Shown: piece by piece, positions 48,835-61,043 of the stretch
Numbering within the stretch: the first letter of the stretch is position 1
Layout: each line of letters opens with the position of its first letter
Position numbers and translations under genes: made by a program
DNA from: Anaeramoeba ignava
Taxonomy: Eukaryota > Metamonada > Anaeramoebidae
Assembly (NCBI GenBank): GCA_028826165.1
Contig: JAPDFW010000107.1
Location: forward strand, 1-64,000
Length of the DNA stretch: 64,000 bases
Reading direction: 5' to 3'
Notes under the pieces: generated by a model
Databases searched by the model: none
What the model saw: only the letters and a program-made list of their open reading frames with translations
What the model was told of the DNA's origin: nothing

Positions 48835-50421
48835 ATGAAAGAAATTATTGTTTTGCATATTGGATCAACTGGAAGAAAAATAGGAGAATTATTTTGGCAA
48901 GAAATATGTGAAGATCATGGAATCAATCCAAATTCTGAAATTGAAGAAAATGATGGCAATTCAAAACCAAATATTTATTTCAATGAAATTTCACAAAACA
49001 GTTTGAATAAGCAAAATAATAATTGAATAAGCAAAATAATAATTTAAAAAATTTGATATTTTTTTTTTCTCTTTTAGATCATTATGTTCCAAGAGCAATT
49101 TTCCTTGATCTTGATCAAGTCTCAGTAAATGATTTAACTGAAACAAATATGCGTAAAATATGGAATCCGAATGGATTTGTATGTTCAATTTCAGGAGCAG
49201 GAAATAATTTTGCAAAAGGATATTGTACTGAAGGTCCAGAAATACTTGAAAATTCAATGGAAGTTATTAGAAAAGAAGTTGAAAAATGTGAATCTTTTCA
49301 AGGTTTCCAAATTTTTCATTCAGTTGGTGGAGGAACTGGTTCTGGTTTTGGTTCTTTGCTTTTAAATGAATTGAAACAAGAATATTGTAACAATATCATT
49401 TTTAATTTTACTTCTTGGATTGATTGGTCTATTGGTGATGTTGTTGTTGAGCCTTATAATGTTACTCTTTCACTTCCATATTTAATTCAAAATTCTGATG
49501 GTGTTTTATTTTTTGAAAATCGAAAAATATTAGAAATAGCTTATAAAATTAATAAGAGATATGATTCAACTAGAAAGGAATTAAATAGATATATTAGTTC
49601 TTTTGCATGTAATTTCACATCTTCTTTCCGTTTTTCAGGTATGAAAAATATTAAAACAATATTAAAACTATTAAATATTAAATATTAAATAATAAAAAAT
49701 AAAAAAAGGAGAAACAAATTTTGGAATGAGAAGATTATTAACAACATTAGTTCCTTTTAAAAAATCTAAATTCTTTATTGGAAATTTTGGACCATTAATC
49801 AAAAATCCAAAAATTTCAGTAAATGAATTAATAGAAAATTCTTTTGATGGAAAAAATTTATATGTTGATGTAGATTCAACACAAGGAAAATATTTTGCAT
49901 CTTTTTTAACTTTTAGAGGGAATGTTCCAATAATAGAAGTTGATGAAAAAATATCAAATCTTAAAGATAAAAATAATTATGAATTTATTGATTGGATTCC
50001 AAATAATATAATAACATCATTTTATACAAAAAAACAAAGAGATTTATTAATGAGTATATCAAATATTTCAAATACATCAATTATTAAAACAATATTCCAA
50101 AAAGTTTCATATGCATTTACTCGAATGTGTGAAAGAAGAGCTTTTCAACATTGGTATATTAGTGAAGGACTTGAAAATATAGAATTTGATCAAGCTGGTT
50201 GTGCTTTGAAAGATCTTATTTCAGAAATTGAAATGAATGAAAATGGGTTAACTCAAACATTAGAAGATGATTTTGATGAAGAAATTGAATTAGAAATTGA
50301 AAATGAAAATTTAAATGGAAATTTAAATGAAAATCAAAATCAAAATTTAAATGAAAATTTAAATGAAAATTTAAATCAAAATCTAAATGAAAATTTAAAT
50401 CAAAATCAAAATCAAAATTGA
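48835..50421 (+). CDS. Divergent beta-tubulin, 3 exons
   Basis: Exons 48835-49000, 49078-49638, 49709-50421 (479 aa). Alignable to beta-tubulin end to end: MKEI start, YVPRAIFLDL, SGAGNNFAKGYCTEG, the tubulin signature GGGTGSG, VVEPYNVTLS, FIDWIPNNI, RRAFQHWYISEGLENIEF. There is no catalytic Glu in the region equivalent to the alpha-tubulin T7 loop, so it is beta-type. Nucleotide-site changes are visible: GQCGNQ becomes GSTGRK, LEPGTMD becomes LDQVSVN, and QLNADLRKL becomes ETNFGMRRL. The acidic tail DDFDEEIELE is extended by an Asn/Glu/Leu/Gln repeat. The stop TGA lies inside that repeat. It is likely a specialised, fast-evolving paralog rather than the main beta-tubulin. Intron 1 carries a 20-bp tandem duplication. 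Confidence 0.88.
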
Positions 50422-51560
50422 AATCAATATCAATATAAATATAAATATCAATATCAATGAAAATTTAAATCAAAATCAAAATCAAAATTGAAATCAATAT
50501 CAATATAAATATAAATATCAATATCAATATCAATATCAATATCAATATCAATATCAATATCAATATCAATATCAATATAAATATCAATATCAATATCAAT
50601 ATAAATATCAATATAAATATATCAATATCAATATCAATATAAATATCAATATAAATATAAATATCAATATAAATATCAATATAAATATAAATATAAATAT
50701 CAATATAAATATCAAAATAAAATATCAAAATCAATATCAATATCAATATCAATATCAATATCAATATAAATATAAATATCAATATAAATATCAATATCAA
50801 TATCAAAATAAATATCAATATAAATATAAATATAAATATCAATATCAATATCAATATAAATATCAAAATCAAAATCAATATAAATATCAATATAAATATC
50901 AATATAAATATAAATATCAATATCAATATCAAAATAAATATAAATATCAATATCAAAATAAATATCAAAATAAATATCAAAAATCAATATCAATATCAAT
51001 ATAAATATAAATATCAATATCAAAATAAATATCAATATAAATATCAATATCAATATAAATATCAATATCAATATAAATATCAATATCAATATCAATATCA
51101 ATATCAAAATCAATATCAATATCAATATAAATATCAATATCAATATCAAAAATAAAAATAAATATAAATATAAATAAATATACAATATAAATATAAATAT
51201 AAATATCAATATAAATATAAATACCAATATCAATATCAATATCAATATAAATATCAATATTAATATCAATATCAATATCAATATAAATATCAATATCAAT
51301 ATCAAAATCAATATAAATATAAATATAAATATACAATATAAATATCAATATAAATATCAATATCAATATCAATATCAATATCAATATAAATATCAAAATC
51401 AAAATCAATATCAATATAAATATCAATATCAATATAAATATAAATATAAATATCAATATCAATATCAATATCAATATAAATATCAATATCAATATCAATA
51501 TAAATATCAATATAAATATCAAAATCAAAATCAATAAAAATAAAAATAAAAATAAAAATT
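50422..51560. repeat. ATATCA/ATAAAT hexamer array after the beta-tubulin
   Basis: About 1.1 kb of ATATCA, ATAAAT and AAATCA hexamers, in phase with the repeat encoding the tubulin tail, running to the leader of the next gene. Long minus-strand frames (ILILIF or DIDIYI) are repeat artefacts. A TTTCATTTTTCATTTTT tract at 51580-51600 precedes the spastizin ATG. Confidence 0.9.
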
Positions 51561-51616
51561 AAAATTAAAATTAAAATTTGTTTCATTTTTCATTTTTCAT
51601 TTTTTTTTTTTTAAAA

Positions 51617-54600
51617 ATGCAAGAACCAAAAAAAGAAAAGAAAAAAAAACCAGATTTCAATTTTCTAATTGAGAATGAAATTGAACAACAAATATTATTA
51701 ACATTCAATTACTTTTCACTTGGACAAGGAGAACTAGGAAGAGCATCATTAAGAAATGTATTTCGAGAACGACCCAAATACGTACTTGGACTTCTTCGAT
51801 ATTTTATAGTTTGCGGACCACCTTCGAATTGGATTCCATCACCATCATTGCCATCAGCAGCGCATTTCGCATGGTTTTGCGCAACGGAATTGTTTGAATT
51901 GATGAGCGTTTTTGAAAAAACAAAAGGAAATCTTGACAGGATTGAAGAAGAGTTCCGCAACCAAGACAACGAGTTTGTCAGCATTTCAGAGAGCGATCAA
52001 CAACAAGATCTTGTGAATGTTCACGACACAAATCTTGTCGAGAAATATTTGCCACCCTTGATTGCCAAACAGCGCGAGTTCGAGCTTCTTTTGTTCACTT
52101 GTTCGCGACGGAATGCGGAATATTATGTCAAAGACTCAGCAAAAATCATCAACCAGGAAAACACAGACGCAAAGAGACAAGATGTACCGCAGAAAACGTC
52201 AGTTGTGCTGATGGAAAATAATCTTCTCTCTGATGAGTGCTGTTCTGATTTGCAGAATATTTGGATGAACTTGCATTCACTTTCAGAAGATGACAATTCA
52301 AACATTCAGAAAAAAATGGATCTTTCGTTTTCAAAAAACACACTCAAAGAGCTAAAGAATCTGTTTCTTTTTCTCAGCGAAGAGGCAGCAGCGTTGTGCT
52401 CGCATTTCGTTATTGAAGAGAAGGACCAAGTTTATGCGACAAAGATTGAGAAAAGCATTCAAGAAGTTATTATTGAATCAATTCAGGATTGTGTCAATCA
52501 AAACAACTTTGTAAAGGCTTGCTCGATCCTGCGCTTTGTTAACATCAAGGACGAGCAAGTGGGTCAAGCACTCGACAATGCGTTCCGTGTTTTGGTTGTT
52601 AAGATCAACGAAAAGGAGCAGAATGAAATGAAGGAAATCCAAAAATCTAATGAAAAACCCCCAATTCTCTCCGAACTCAAGTCACACCAGATCAAAAGCA
52701 GAGTCTATGAGGCCTTACTCTCCCTGAAGAATCTTGATCTTATCAAGAAATACAGCAGCTTTGAAGACGAAGAATTGCGCAAAAAGGTCAAAAGTGAACT
52801 TGTAACTGATTCTTTTAAACAATTATCATTTTTTTTAAAACAAGAAAAAGGTGAAAAAAATTTTTTTAAAAAAAAAAAGAATCCTTTTAAGAAACTTATA
52901 GTTTAATATCAACCAATTAATTTCTACTGATGTAGTTTTGCCAAGCGACGAGAAATACGCGAAGGAATTATCTCAATTTTGGAGACAATTTTTTACCGAA
53001 CTTCGAGTTAGTCAAGAACATTGTTTGGAATTTGTTCTTGAGAGAGGACTGAAGCTCCTATCTGCGCAGAGATTTGACGACGTCGAGATACTAATGAAAC
53101 CATTTGTCAGGCTTAGACCTCTTTTACTTATTCTTGGATGGAGCAATTTTGACAACAATGTCGAGCCTTTGCAGAAAATGTTTGACAAATTATGGCACGG
53201 ATTTGAAGACATGTGCGCAGACCCTTTTATCAAGCAAATTTGTCTCACAATGGATTATGAAGTGCAGTTTTCTCTTTTTGCTGCACAAAAGTATCTGGAA
53301 TTGAAGGAGTTTCCTGTCAATTTCCCAAAGTTACAACAACAGAAAATTTTCGAGTCTCAAGAAAATCAAAACATGAAAAAGGAAAATATAAATGCGCTCG
53401 CTAGTTTTATTCTTAAGATGATGGAGACCCATTCTCTTTTGTTTGTTTTGGAGCCTATTTTGCCAGTTCTTAACGAGGATGAGGTCATCGAGCGCATCAA
53501 TTCCAAGCAAATTCTCGATATTGTTGATGGAGATCAAATGCATGATTTCCCAAATCTTTCTCATATTGAAAAGCAAAGAGACTATCTCTTGATAAGAGGA
53601 TACTATGCTATCCGTGCTGTTCTTAATTTGTTTGAAATCAAAGCAAAATCCGCATTTGTTTCTGTTGATCAAGCTTCACAATCAACAGCAAAATTGCAAG
53701 TTCATCTCGACTCAATTTATTCACAAAACAAAGAGCATTTTGTGCGGATTATCGAGATTATATTTGCTGCTTTGTTCATCAAAAAAAACCATTTCAATCA
53801 ATTCAACCAAGATTTGTCTAATATTCAGAATATTGAAAATTTATCCAAAAATCAAAGTGTTGAAATTTTATCCAAAACTCAAAATATCGAAAAGGAAACT
53901 GATCCATCAAAACAAAAATCTTCCCAGAAATTCGAAGATTTCTCAAAATTCATTTCTTCTTCGTTCAGTTTTTCGTTACTTCCCACTTTTTGGAGGGAAG
54001 ATGAACAAGAACAAAGCGATAAAGATATTCATAAACATATTGAAAATGAAGGCGAGCAATTTGTTGCTGATTCCTTCTTGACAAAAACAATCCTCAAAGT
54101 TCTTGAGCAAAACATATCCAAACTCGAAGAAATTGAGGCAAAAACAAACCAAACAGAGCAAACCAAACAGGAAGATTTCCCGACAAATTTCAAAACAAGA
54201 ATCGAGATTTTGCTGAAGTTCATTCGCGAGGGAAATTGGAGATACAAAGTTGTCACATCATTCAAGCATTTTGAATATTTAACAATTGAAAAAACAGAAG
54301 AGACAACAAACGATAATGAAAATCAGAAAACAAGAACAGAAAAAGAATTGGCGCAACAAGGCGGTCCTAAAGAGTTTATGGCTCTATTTTTGGCATCGCC
54401 AGAATCCCTTCTTAATATATCTCTGCGAGAGACCCAATATCCGCTTAGCAAAGAAATTTATAACTACTACAAAATGCCTGAAGAATTTATAAAACTTGTT
54501 GAATCAATGGAAATTATTGATGAAATTAACAGTCTGCCAAGTAATGAGCAGACTGAAGAGAAAACATGGGAATATGTGAAGAAAATGGACGAGATTTTGC

Positions 54601-57600
54601 GGAAAAACACAAACCAACAAGAAACCAATTTGGATCGTTTTGTGAGAGATGAAGAAAGCTTTGAAATTTTCAGCGATATTGCAATTTCATCATCAAAAAG
54701 CGCGAAAGTATCATCAGCACTTTTAAGTCAAGCAAAGGAGTATCTAGAAAATGTACCGCAAACAGGACTTGAAAGTCTGAAGGGTTTGCCGCCGCAGATG
54801 GTGGGGAGTATAATGGAGTCTATGAAGCGGATGATCGGGCGATATGAAGTTTTACAAAAACACTTTCCAAATGATCCGCTTCAGGATATTTTATCTTCAC
54901 TTGTTGAATCACTTCCGCCAACAACAGATACTTTGGAGAAGTATCTTCTCAGAAGATCTGCACAACAGAAGGCGTTTGGACAACTTGTAGAGAAGGTGAG
55001 GGAGCATGAAGACGCAGTAGATAAAGAAAAGGTTGAAGATGTTGAAAGTGTATTACGTGAAGTATCAAAAGCTTTTCGGGATGAAAATTCAGAAAATCAA
55101 AATTTAGAAAATTCAGAAAATCAAAAAATAGAAAATTTAGAAAATCAAAAAATAGAAAATTCAGAAAATTTACAAAATCAAAATAATTATCTTGCAAGAT
55201 TTGTTGATTACATACTAATGGTCGGTGACGCCCTGAAAAATACACAACTTCAAACTCAAAATTACTTGACTATCCTCCAGCAATCAATAGAAATGATTCT
55301 TCTTAGACTCGCTTACCAATGCCAGGAATATTCTAAAGCAGAAAAACTCGCAAATTCAATAGGAATTGATCTTGTAAGCGTGATAATTGAGAAGATCAAC
55401 TCTCAACCCGAATATGAGAAGAAAGAGGAGAAAAAAGTAGTCTCAACATTTGTCGAACCGACACAATTAGATTCAGAGAAAAAATCAATATTTTCCTCTT
55501 TTCCGTTAACATTGAAAATTGTTTCATTTATCGGCGAAAAAAATCCACTTTTAGCAACTCTTTCGTGTTTATTTCTTGCACCAAAACTCGAAAACACCAA
55601 CGAATTCTTGGATTATGCGCTAACAAACAGCGCAGATTTCCCAAGTTTGAATCGATGGGTTCAACAAAGAAAACAAGCTTATGAAACATTTACGCATGTG
55701 TATCTCGAAGAGAATAAACAGGATATCGAGCAAGAAGAGTTTGATCAAGTGAGCGATTGGGTGTATTCAAACAACCCACAAGATGTTGAACAATTTTATT
55801 CAAAAAGTGTTGAGCGTTTGAGCTCAATGGGGAAGTATGAAGAAGCCATTGAGATTGCGGATGAGAATCTCGAAGAGGGAGCGCCTGATCATCTTCTTGA
55901 AGAGTTTATCAAAATCACAAATGATGAGGACAGGCGTTGGGAATGTATTGTTAGGATCAAGGATATTGCCAAAACGACCCATCTTGTTTTCCGTTATTTA
56001 CCAAATTGGGATCTTGAAAAATGTTTGGATTCGTTGATTCTTTGTCGTGGGAGATTATCTCATCAAGATATGCAATATGAATCTGTACAAAAACGTTATG
56101 CAGAGATGTGTTTATATCGGGATATACTTGGGTTTGTGAAGAATAAGAAGGAAAAAATGGAGAAGAACAAGAACAATGAAAATTTAAATGAAAATTTAGA
56201 AAATGAAAATTTAGATGAAAATTTAGAAAATGAAAATGAAAATTTAGAAAATAAAAAATTACCTACAAATTCTCCTGCATTCGCTTCATGGCAAACTCTC
56301 GAAAATGCTTCAACTCATAATCTTCCACAAGTTATCGCAGACTTGGTCGCAATGCAAGCTTTTTCTCTTGCAAGAAGAGTTTACCAAATGTTTCATACTG
56401 TTCTTGATTCGCAAGAAAAAAGCCAAAGCCTTGAAAATCATATTGATTTGAGTGATATTTTATACTTGTTGAAAGTGAAGAAGGATCAGAGCAAAGCAAT
56501 CGAACTTTTAATATCACTCAAACAACGAGTGCTTGAAATTTATGGAGAATTGATCCAAAGATTAAGTTCACACGAACACAAACTTTTCATTCTTGAATTT
56601 ATTCTTAATGATTGCGAAGTGGAATTGAAGGGAAGTCTTGAGAATGTCAAAAGTCACGAACTTGGATTGAGAATTTTAATAAATATTCCGCAAAAATTAC
56701 AATCGAGATATGAAACAATTTCCGCAAAACCGTTGATTATGATTGAGAATTTATTGATGGATAGAAGATTTGAAGAAATGAAAACATTGTTTCATAAGAT
56801 CCCGGAATTAAAGCAGCCATGCGAACCACTTTTAAAACGATTCACAGAAAAGGCGATTGATTTTCCGGAAATACATGGAGGAAATCAATCAGGAAGAGAT
56901 AAAGAATAATGAAAATAATAACGAAAATAATAATGAAAAAATTAAATATGAAAATTACGATAACGAATTAAATAACGAACTAAAGAACCAATTCGAAAAT
57001 TATCAACAACAATGGCTAACTGGAGACGACGATGCCGACGAGAAACTCAGACGCGAATTTGCATTTCCAGAAGCACCATCACTCAGTTTGACAAAGGCGT
57101 TTCTTGATCTTTTCCCAAATCCGCAAGTAGCAGGAACAATTTGTCTCGAGATTTGCGACAAACTCTCGACAATTCTAAGCACAGCAAAAGACCACAACGC
57201 ATTTTTAATAACAAACGTACTCGAACAACTTTATCTGTATGCGAAATTCAAGTTCACAGAAGGGGAAGAGGATGTGTCTTTTATGGTATCAAAATGCGAC
57301 ACTTTTTTGAGTCATGTCGAGCTTCTGAAGAAGATTCTAAGCTCGAATGTGAAAATCACAATCAGTTCAATCAGCGATTTCAGCAATGATCAAATTGCAA
57401 AGAAAATCCGCAACGAACTCATCCGCGAAGACTATCTGCAACTTGCGGTTGATGTTGCGACAAAATGCGGAATTGATCCGAATCCTGTCTGGGAAACTTG
57501 GGGATTCGCTCTTCTTAAGCTGGGAAAGTATCCAGACGCAAGAGAGAAATTCAAATACTATTTCGGACCGATGTCTGATCGATCCAATATTTCATTCCAA

Positions 57601-60600
57601 ATGGCGCGACATGAATCCAATTTCGAACAGAAAAAACGGACGCTGGAAAATATCATCAGCATCCTTGAACTCCCTCTTGATATCAACATTGTTCGTCAAC
57701 GCGATAGCAAGGTTTTTTCAGCGCAACTGGAAGATTCACGCAATTTATCTTTTGCGCAGAGAACAAATTCAAACGATGAGCAAAATGAGAACACAAGTAT
57801 TCATTCAGATGACAGCAATATTCAACCAAATACGCAAATTTACGATATCACAAAATATCGTTATGTTGTTCAATCAAAGGTTCTTGGTAAAAATCTCGAT
57901 AAGGATCGTTATGACGAGTGCATTTATTATTTGAAAACATATGGAACTCACAAAGAATTGATTTCATTTATTATTCGACACGGTCTTATTCAAGAGGCAA
58001 TTTCGATCATCATCCGCGATTCTCTCGAATTAGATCTCATCGTGAACGACGTGCTTCAATTCTGCATCCGTCACGGTTGGATTCCGCGCATGAAAAAGGC
58101 CTTCAACGATCTCCAGCAATCGGATCAAGAAGAAAACGATCCAAATAAAAAAAAGGAGATCAAAGACAAAATTAATACTTGTCTTCTTGATATCTGCAAA
58201 TATCTATATCAGCATAAGTACTACAACATTCTATACTCTTTCCAGACCTTCATGCAAGATGATGCCCGCGCCGGTCTCACTCAAATCAAGCTTTTCCAGG
58301 AATCTTCCACTTATGAAAAGAAAAAAGAATATCTTACAAATGCAGAACATCATTTCCGTTCTTTATTAGAAAAATTTGAAAAAAATGAAGTTTCTTTCGA
58401 TCAATCTGAATCCTTCAATAGAAACACTCTTGATTTCCAAATTAATACTATCAAACTCCAACTTCGTCTCCTTAAATTCTGGTTCGAAGATCTTCGTGAG
58501 CCAGAAAGAGAAAATGATTCTTTGTCGTTGTTTTCTAAAAATGATGAAAAGGAAAAAATTGCTGTTCAATTAATTTTGAAAAATAATTTTGATTTGTCTT
58601 ATGAGATTATTCAACTTTATCATCTTCCCACAACTCGGATTTATTCTCAAGCTGTTGAAGAGATGACTCGAAAGAAGGACACAAAGCTTCTCACTGCTAT
58701 TTTGAAGCATATCAAGGTAATTTTTCAATTTAAATAAAATTAAATTCAATATAAAAATTTAAATAAAATTCAATTCAAATTCAAATTAAAATTTAAATAA
58801 AAATTCAATATTCAATTTAATTCAATTCAAATTCAAATTTAATTCAATTCAATATTCAATTCAATTCAATTCAATTTAATATTCAATTCAATTCAATTCA
58901 ATTCAATTCAATTCAATATTCAATTCAATTCAATATTCAATTCAATATTCAATATTCAATTCAAATTCAATTCAATTCATATTCTATTCAATTCAAATTC
59001 AATTAAATTCAATTCAATTCAATTCAAATTAAATATTCAATTCGATTCAATTCAATTATTCAATTCAATTAAAATTCCAATTCCAAAAATTCAATCATTC
59101 AATTCAAAATTCAATTCAATTCAAATTTGAAATTAAAATTCAATTCCAATTCAATTCAATATTCAATTCAAATTCAATTCAATTCCAATTCAATTCAATT
59201 CAAATTCAATTCCAATTCAATTCAATTCAAATTCAAATTCAATTAAATATTCAATTTAATTCAATTCATTAAATTCAATTCAATTCAATTCAATTCAATT
59301 CAATTCCAATTCAATTCAATTCCAATTCAATTCAATTCAATTCAAATTCAATTTAATTCAATTCAATTCGAATTCAAATTAAAATTCAATTTCAATTAAA
59401 TTCAATTCAATTCAATTCCAATTCAAAAATTCAATTCCAATTCAATTAAATATTCAATTCAATTCATTAATTCAATTCAATTCAATTCAATTCAATATTC
59501 AATTCAATTTAAATTCAATTAATATTTAATTCAATTCAAATTAAATTCAATTCAATTTAATTCAATTCAATTAAAATCAAAATTAAATAAAATTCAATAT
59601 TAAAATTCAATTCAATTTAATATTCCAATTCAATTCCAATTCAAATCAATTTCAAGGTAAAATTAAATTCAATTCATTCAATTTCAAATTCCAATTTCAA
59701 TTCAATTAAATTCCAAATTCAATTCAATTCGATTCCAAATTCAAATTCCCAAATTCAAATCCAAAATTTCAATATTCCAATTATTCAATTTCAATTCAAT
59801 ATTCAATTCAATTCAATTCAATTCAATTCAATATTAAATTCAATTCAATTCAAATTCAATTCAATAAAATTAAATTCAATCCAATATTCAATTCAATTCA
59901 ATATTCAATTTCAAATATTCAATTCAAATTTAATTCAAATCAATATTCAATTCAATTCAATTCAATTCAATTTAATTCAATTCAATTCAATTCAATTTAA
60001 TTCAATTCAATTCAATTCAATTCAATAAAATTCAATTGAATATTCAATTCAATTCAATTCAATTCAATAAAATTCAATTCAAATTCAAATTAAAATTCAA
60101 TTCAAATTAAATCAATTCAATTCAATTCGATTCAATTCAATTCAAATTCAATTCAATTTAATTTAATTCAATTCAATTCAAATTTAAATTAAAATTCAAT
60201 TCAATATTCAATTCAATATTCAATTCAATTCAAATTCAATCCAATTCAAATTCAATATTCAATTCAATTTAATTCAATTCAATATTCAATTCAATTCAAT
60301 TCAATATTCAATTCAATTCAATATTAAATTCAAATTCAATTCAATTCAATTTAAAATCGGATAAAAAATTTTTGTTTTAGTTTATAATTAATAATGATGA
60401 ATGGGATACAATTTTAATGAAATGCATTCAAGTGTATCATAATTTCCATCAAGATCCTAAAAAAGCAGAAAAATATATTCAACAACTTAATAGTGCTCAT
60501 AATAAAGTTTTAGCTTATATTATGTGCCAAAAATTAAGGAATGCTTATGTTCTTGCAGCAAAATCTCGAAATGTTGAAGATGTTCAAACAATACTTAATG

Positions 60601-60671
60601 AAGCAGAACAAAAGAATATAAAACCTGTTATCAATTTATGCAAGAAATGGCTTGCTGAAAACAAAAATTAA
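51617..60671 (+). CDS. ZFYVE26: Spastizin (ZFYVE26/SPG15) ortholog without FYVE finger, 3 exons
   Basis: About 2434 aa, close to human spastizin (about 2540), all helical. Spastizin works with spatacsin and AP-5 in lysosome and autophagosome recycling. Exons 51617-52850, 52936-58716, 60381-60671. The first junction (GTGAAA donor, GATGTAG acceptor) is my preferred choice; GTAACT at 52802 with TATAG at 52901 is possible. Conserved blocks include RPLLLILGWSNF near the start, KRFTEKAIDFP, EAPSLSLTKAFLDLF, PVWETWGFALLKLGKYPDA, YLKTYGTHKELISF, YKYYNILYSFQTFMQDDARA (approximate form at 58210-58270) and the last exon VLAYIMCQKLRNAYVLAAKS. In vertebrates the FYVE finger lies between the KALDFP and EQAPSxSL blocks; here that gap is about 65 acidic Asn-rich residues with no zinc ligands. 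The frame slips by +1 between 56857 and 56909. GC content is clearly higher than in its neighbours. Confidence 0.85.
58735..60355. repeat. Spastizin intron 2 filled with AATTC pentamers
   Basis: The 1664-bp intron 58717-60380 (GTAATTTT to TTGTTTTAG) is nearly all AATTC units with AATATTC, AAATTC and AATTCC variants. The flanking exons join in phase inside the conserved spastizin C-terminus, so it is a true intron. Confidence 0.92.
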
Positions 60672-61043
60672 TTCCATTTTTTTTTAATTTTCAATTTTTT
60701 AATTCCAATTTTAATTTCAATTTTTTAATTTCAAATTCAAAAAAGGAAATTTAGTTTGAATAAAAAAAATAACACAAAGAAAATAATCAAAATTTAATTA
60801 GAATTTGTTTTTTGTTTTTTTGTTTTTTTTTTATTGATTTTTTCTTTGTTTTGTTTGATTTTTGTTAGCGAATCAAACTTCAATTTCATTCTAAAAAAAA
60901 AGAAAGAAAATCAAAAAGAAAATCAAAAAGAAAATCAAAAAGAAAATCAAAAAGAATTGAGAAAGAAAATTCAAAAAGAATTGAGAAAGGAAATTCAAAA
61001 AGAATTAATTGAGAAAAGAAAAGAAAATCTTCTTTCTAATTAA
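60672..61043. other. Convergent intergenic region, no gene seen
   Basis: 372 bp between the spastizin stop and the carboxypeptidase stop. A/T tracts and an AAAGAAAATC array (60900-60960) give a K/E/N/Q frame without an ATG in good context. No conserved text is found. Confidence 0.6.

Noticed and set aside
50465-51586. Four long minus-strand frames rich in ILILIF and DIDIYI
   Set aside because: They are translations of ATATCA/ATAAAT hexamer DNA that lacks stops in several frames. No conserved residues, no leader, and overlapping frames are equally open.
60834-61043. Small protein with hydrophobic start and KENQ repeat
   Set aside because: It lacks an ATG at the start (TTG), is repeat-derived, and lies between two convergent 3' ends.
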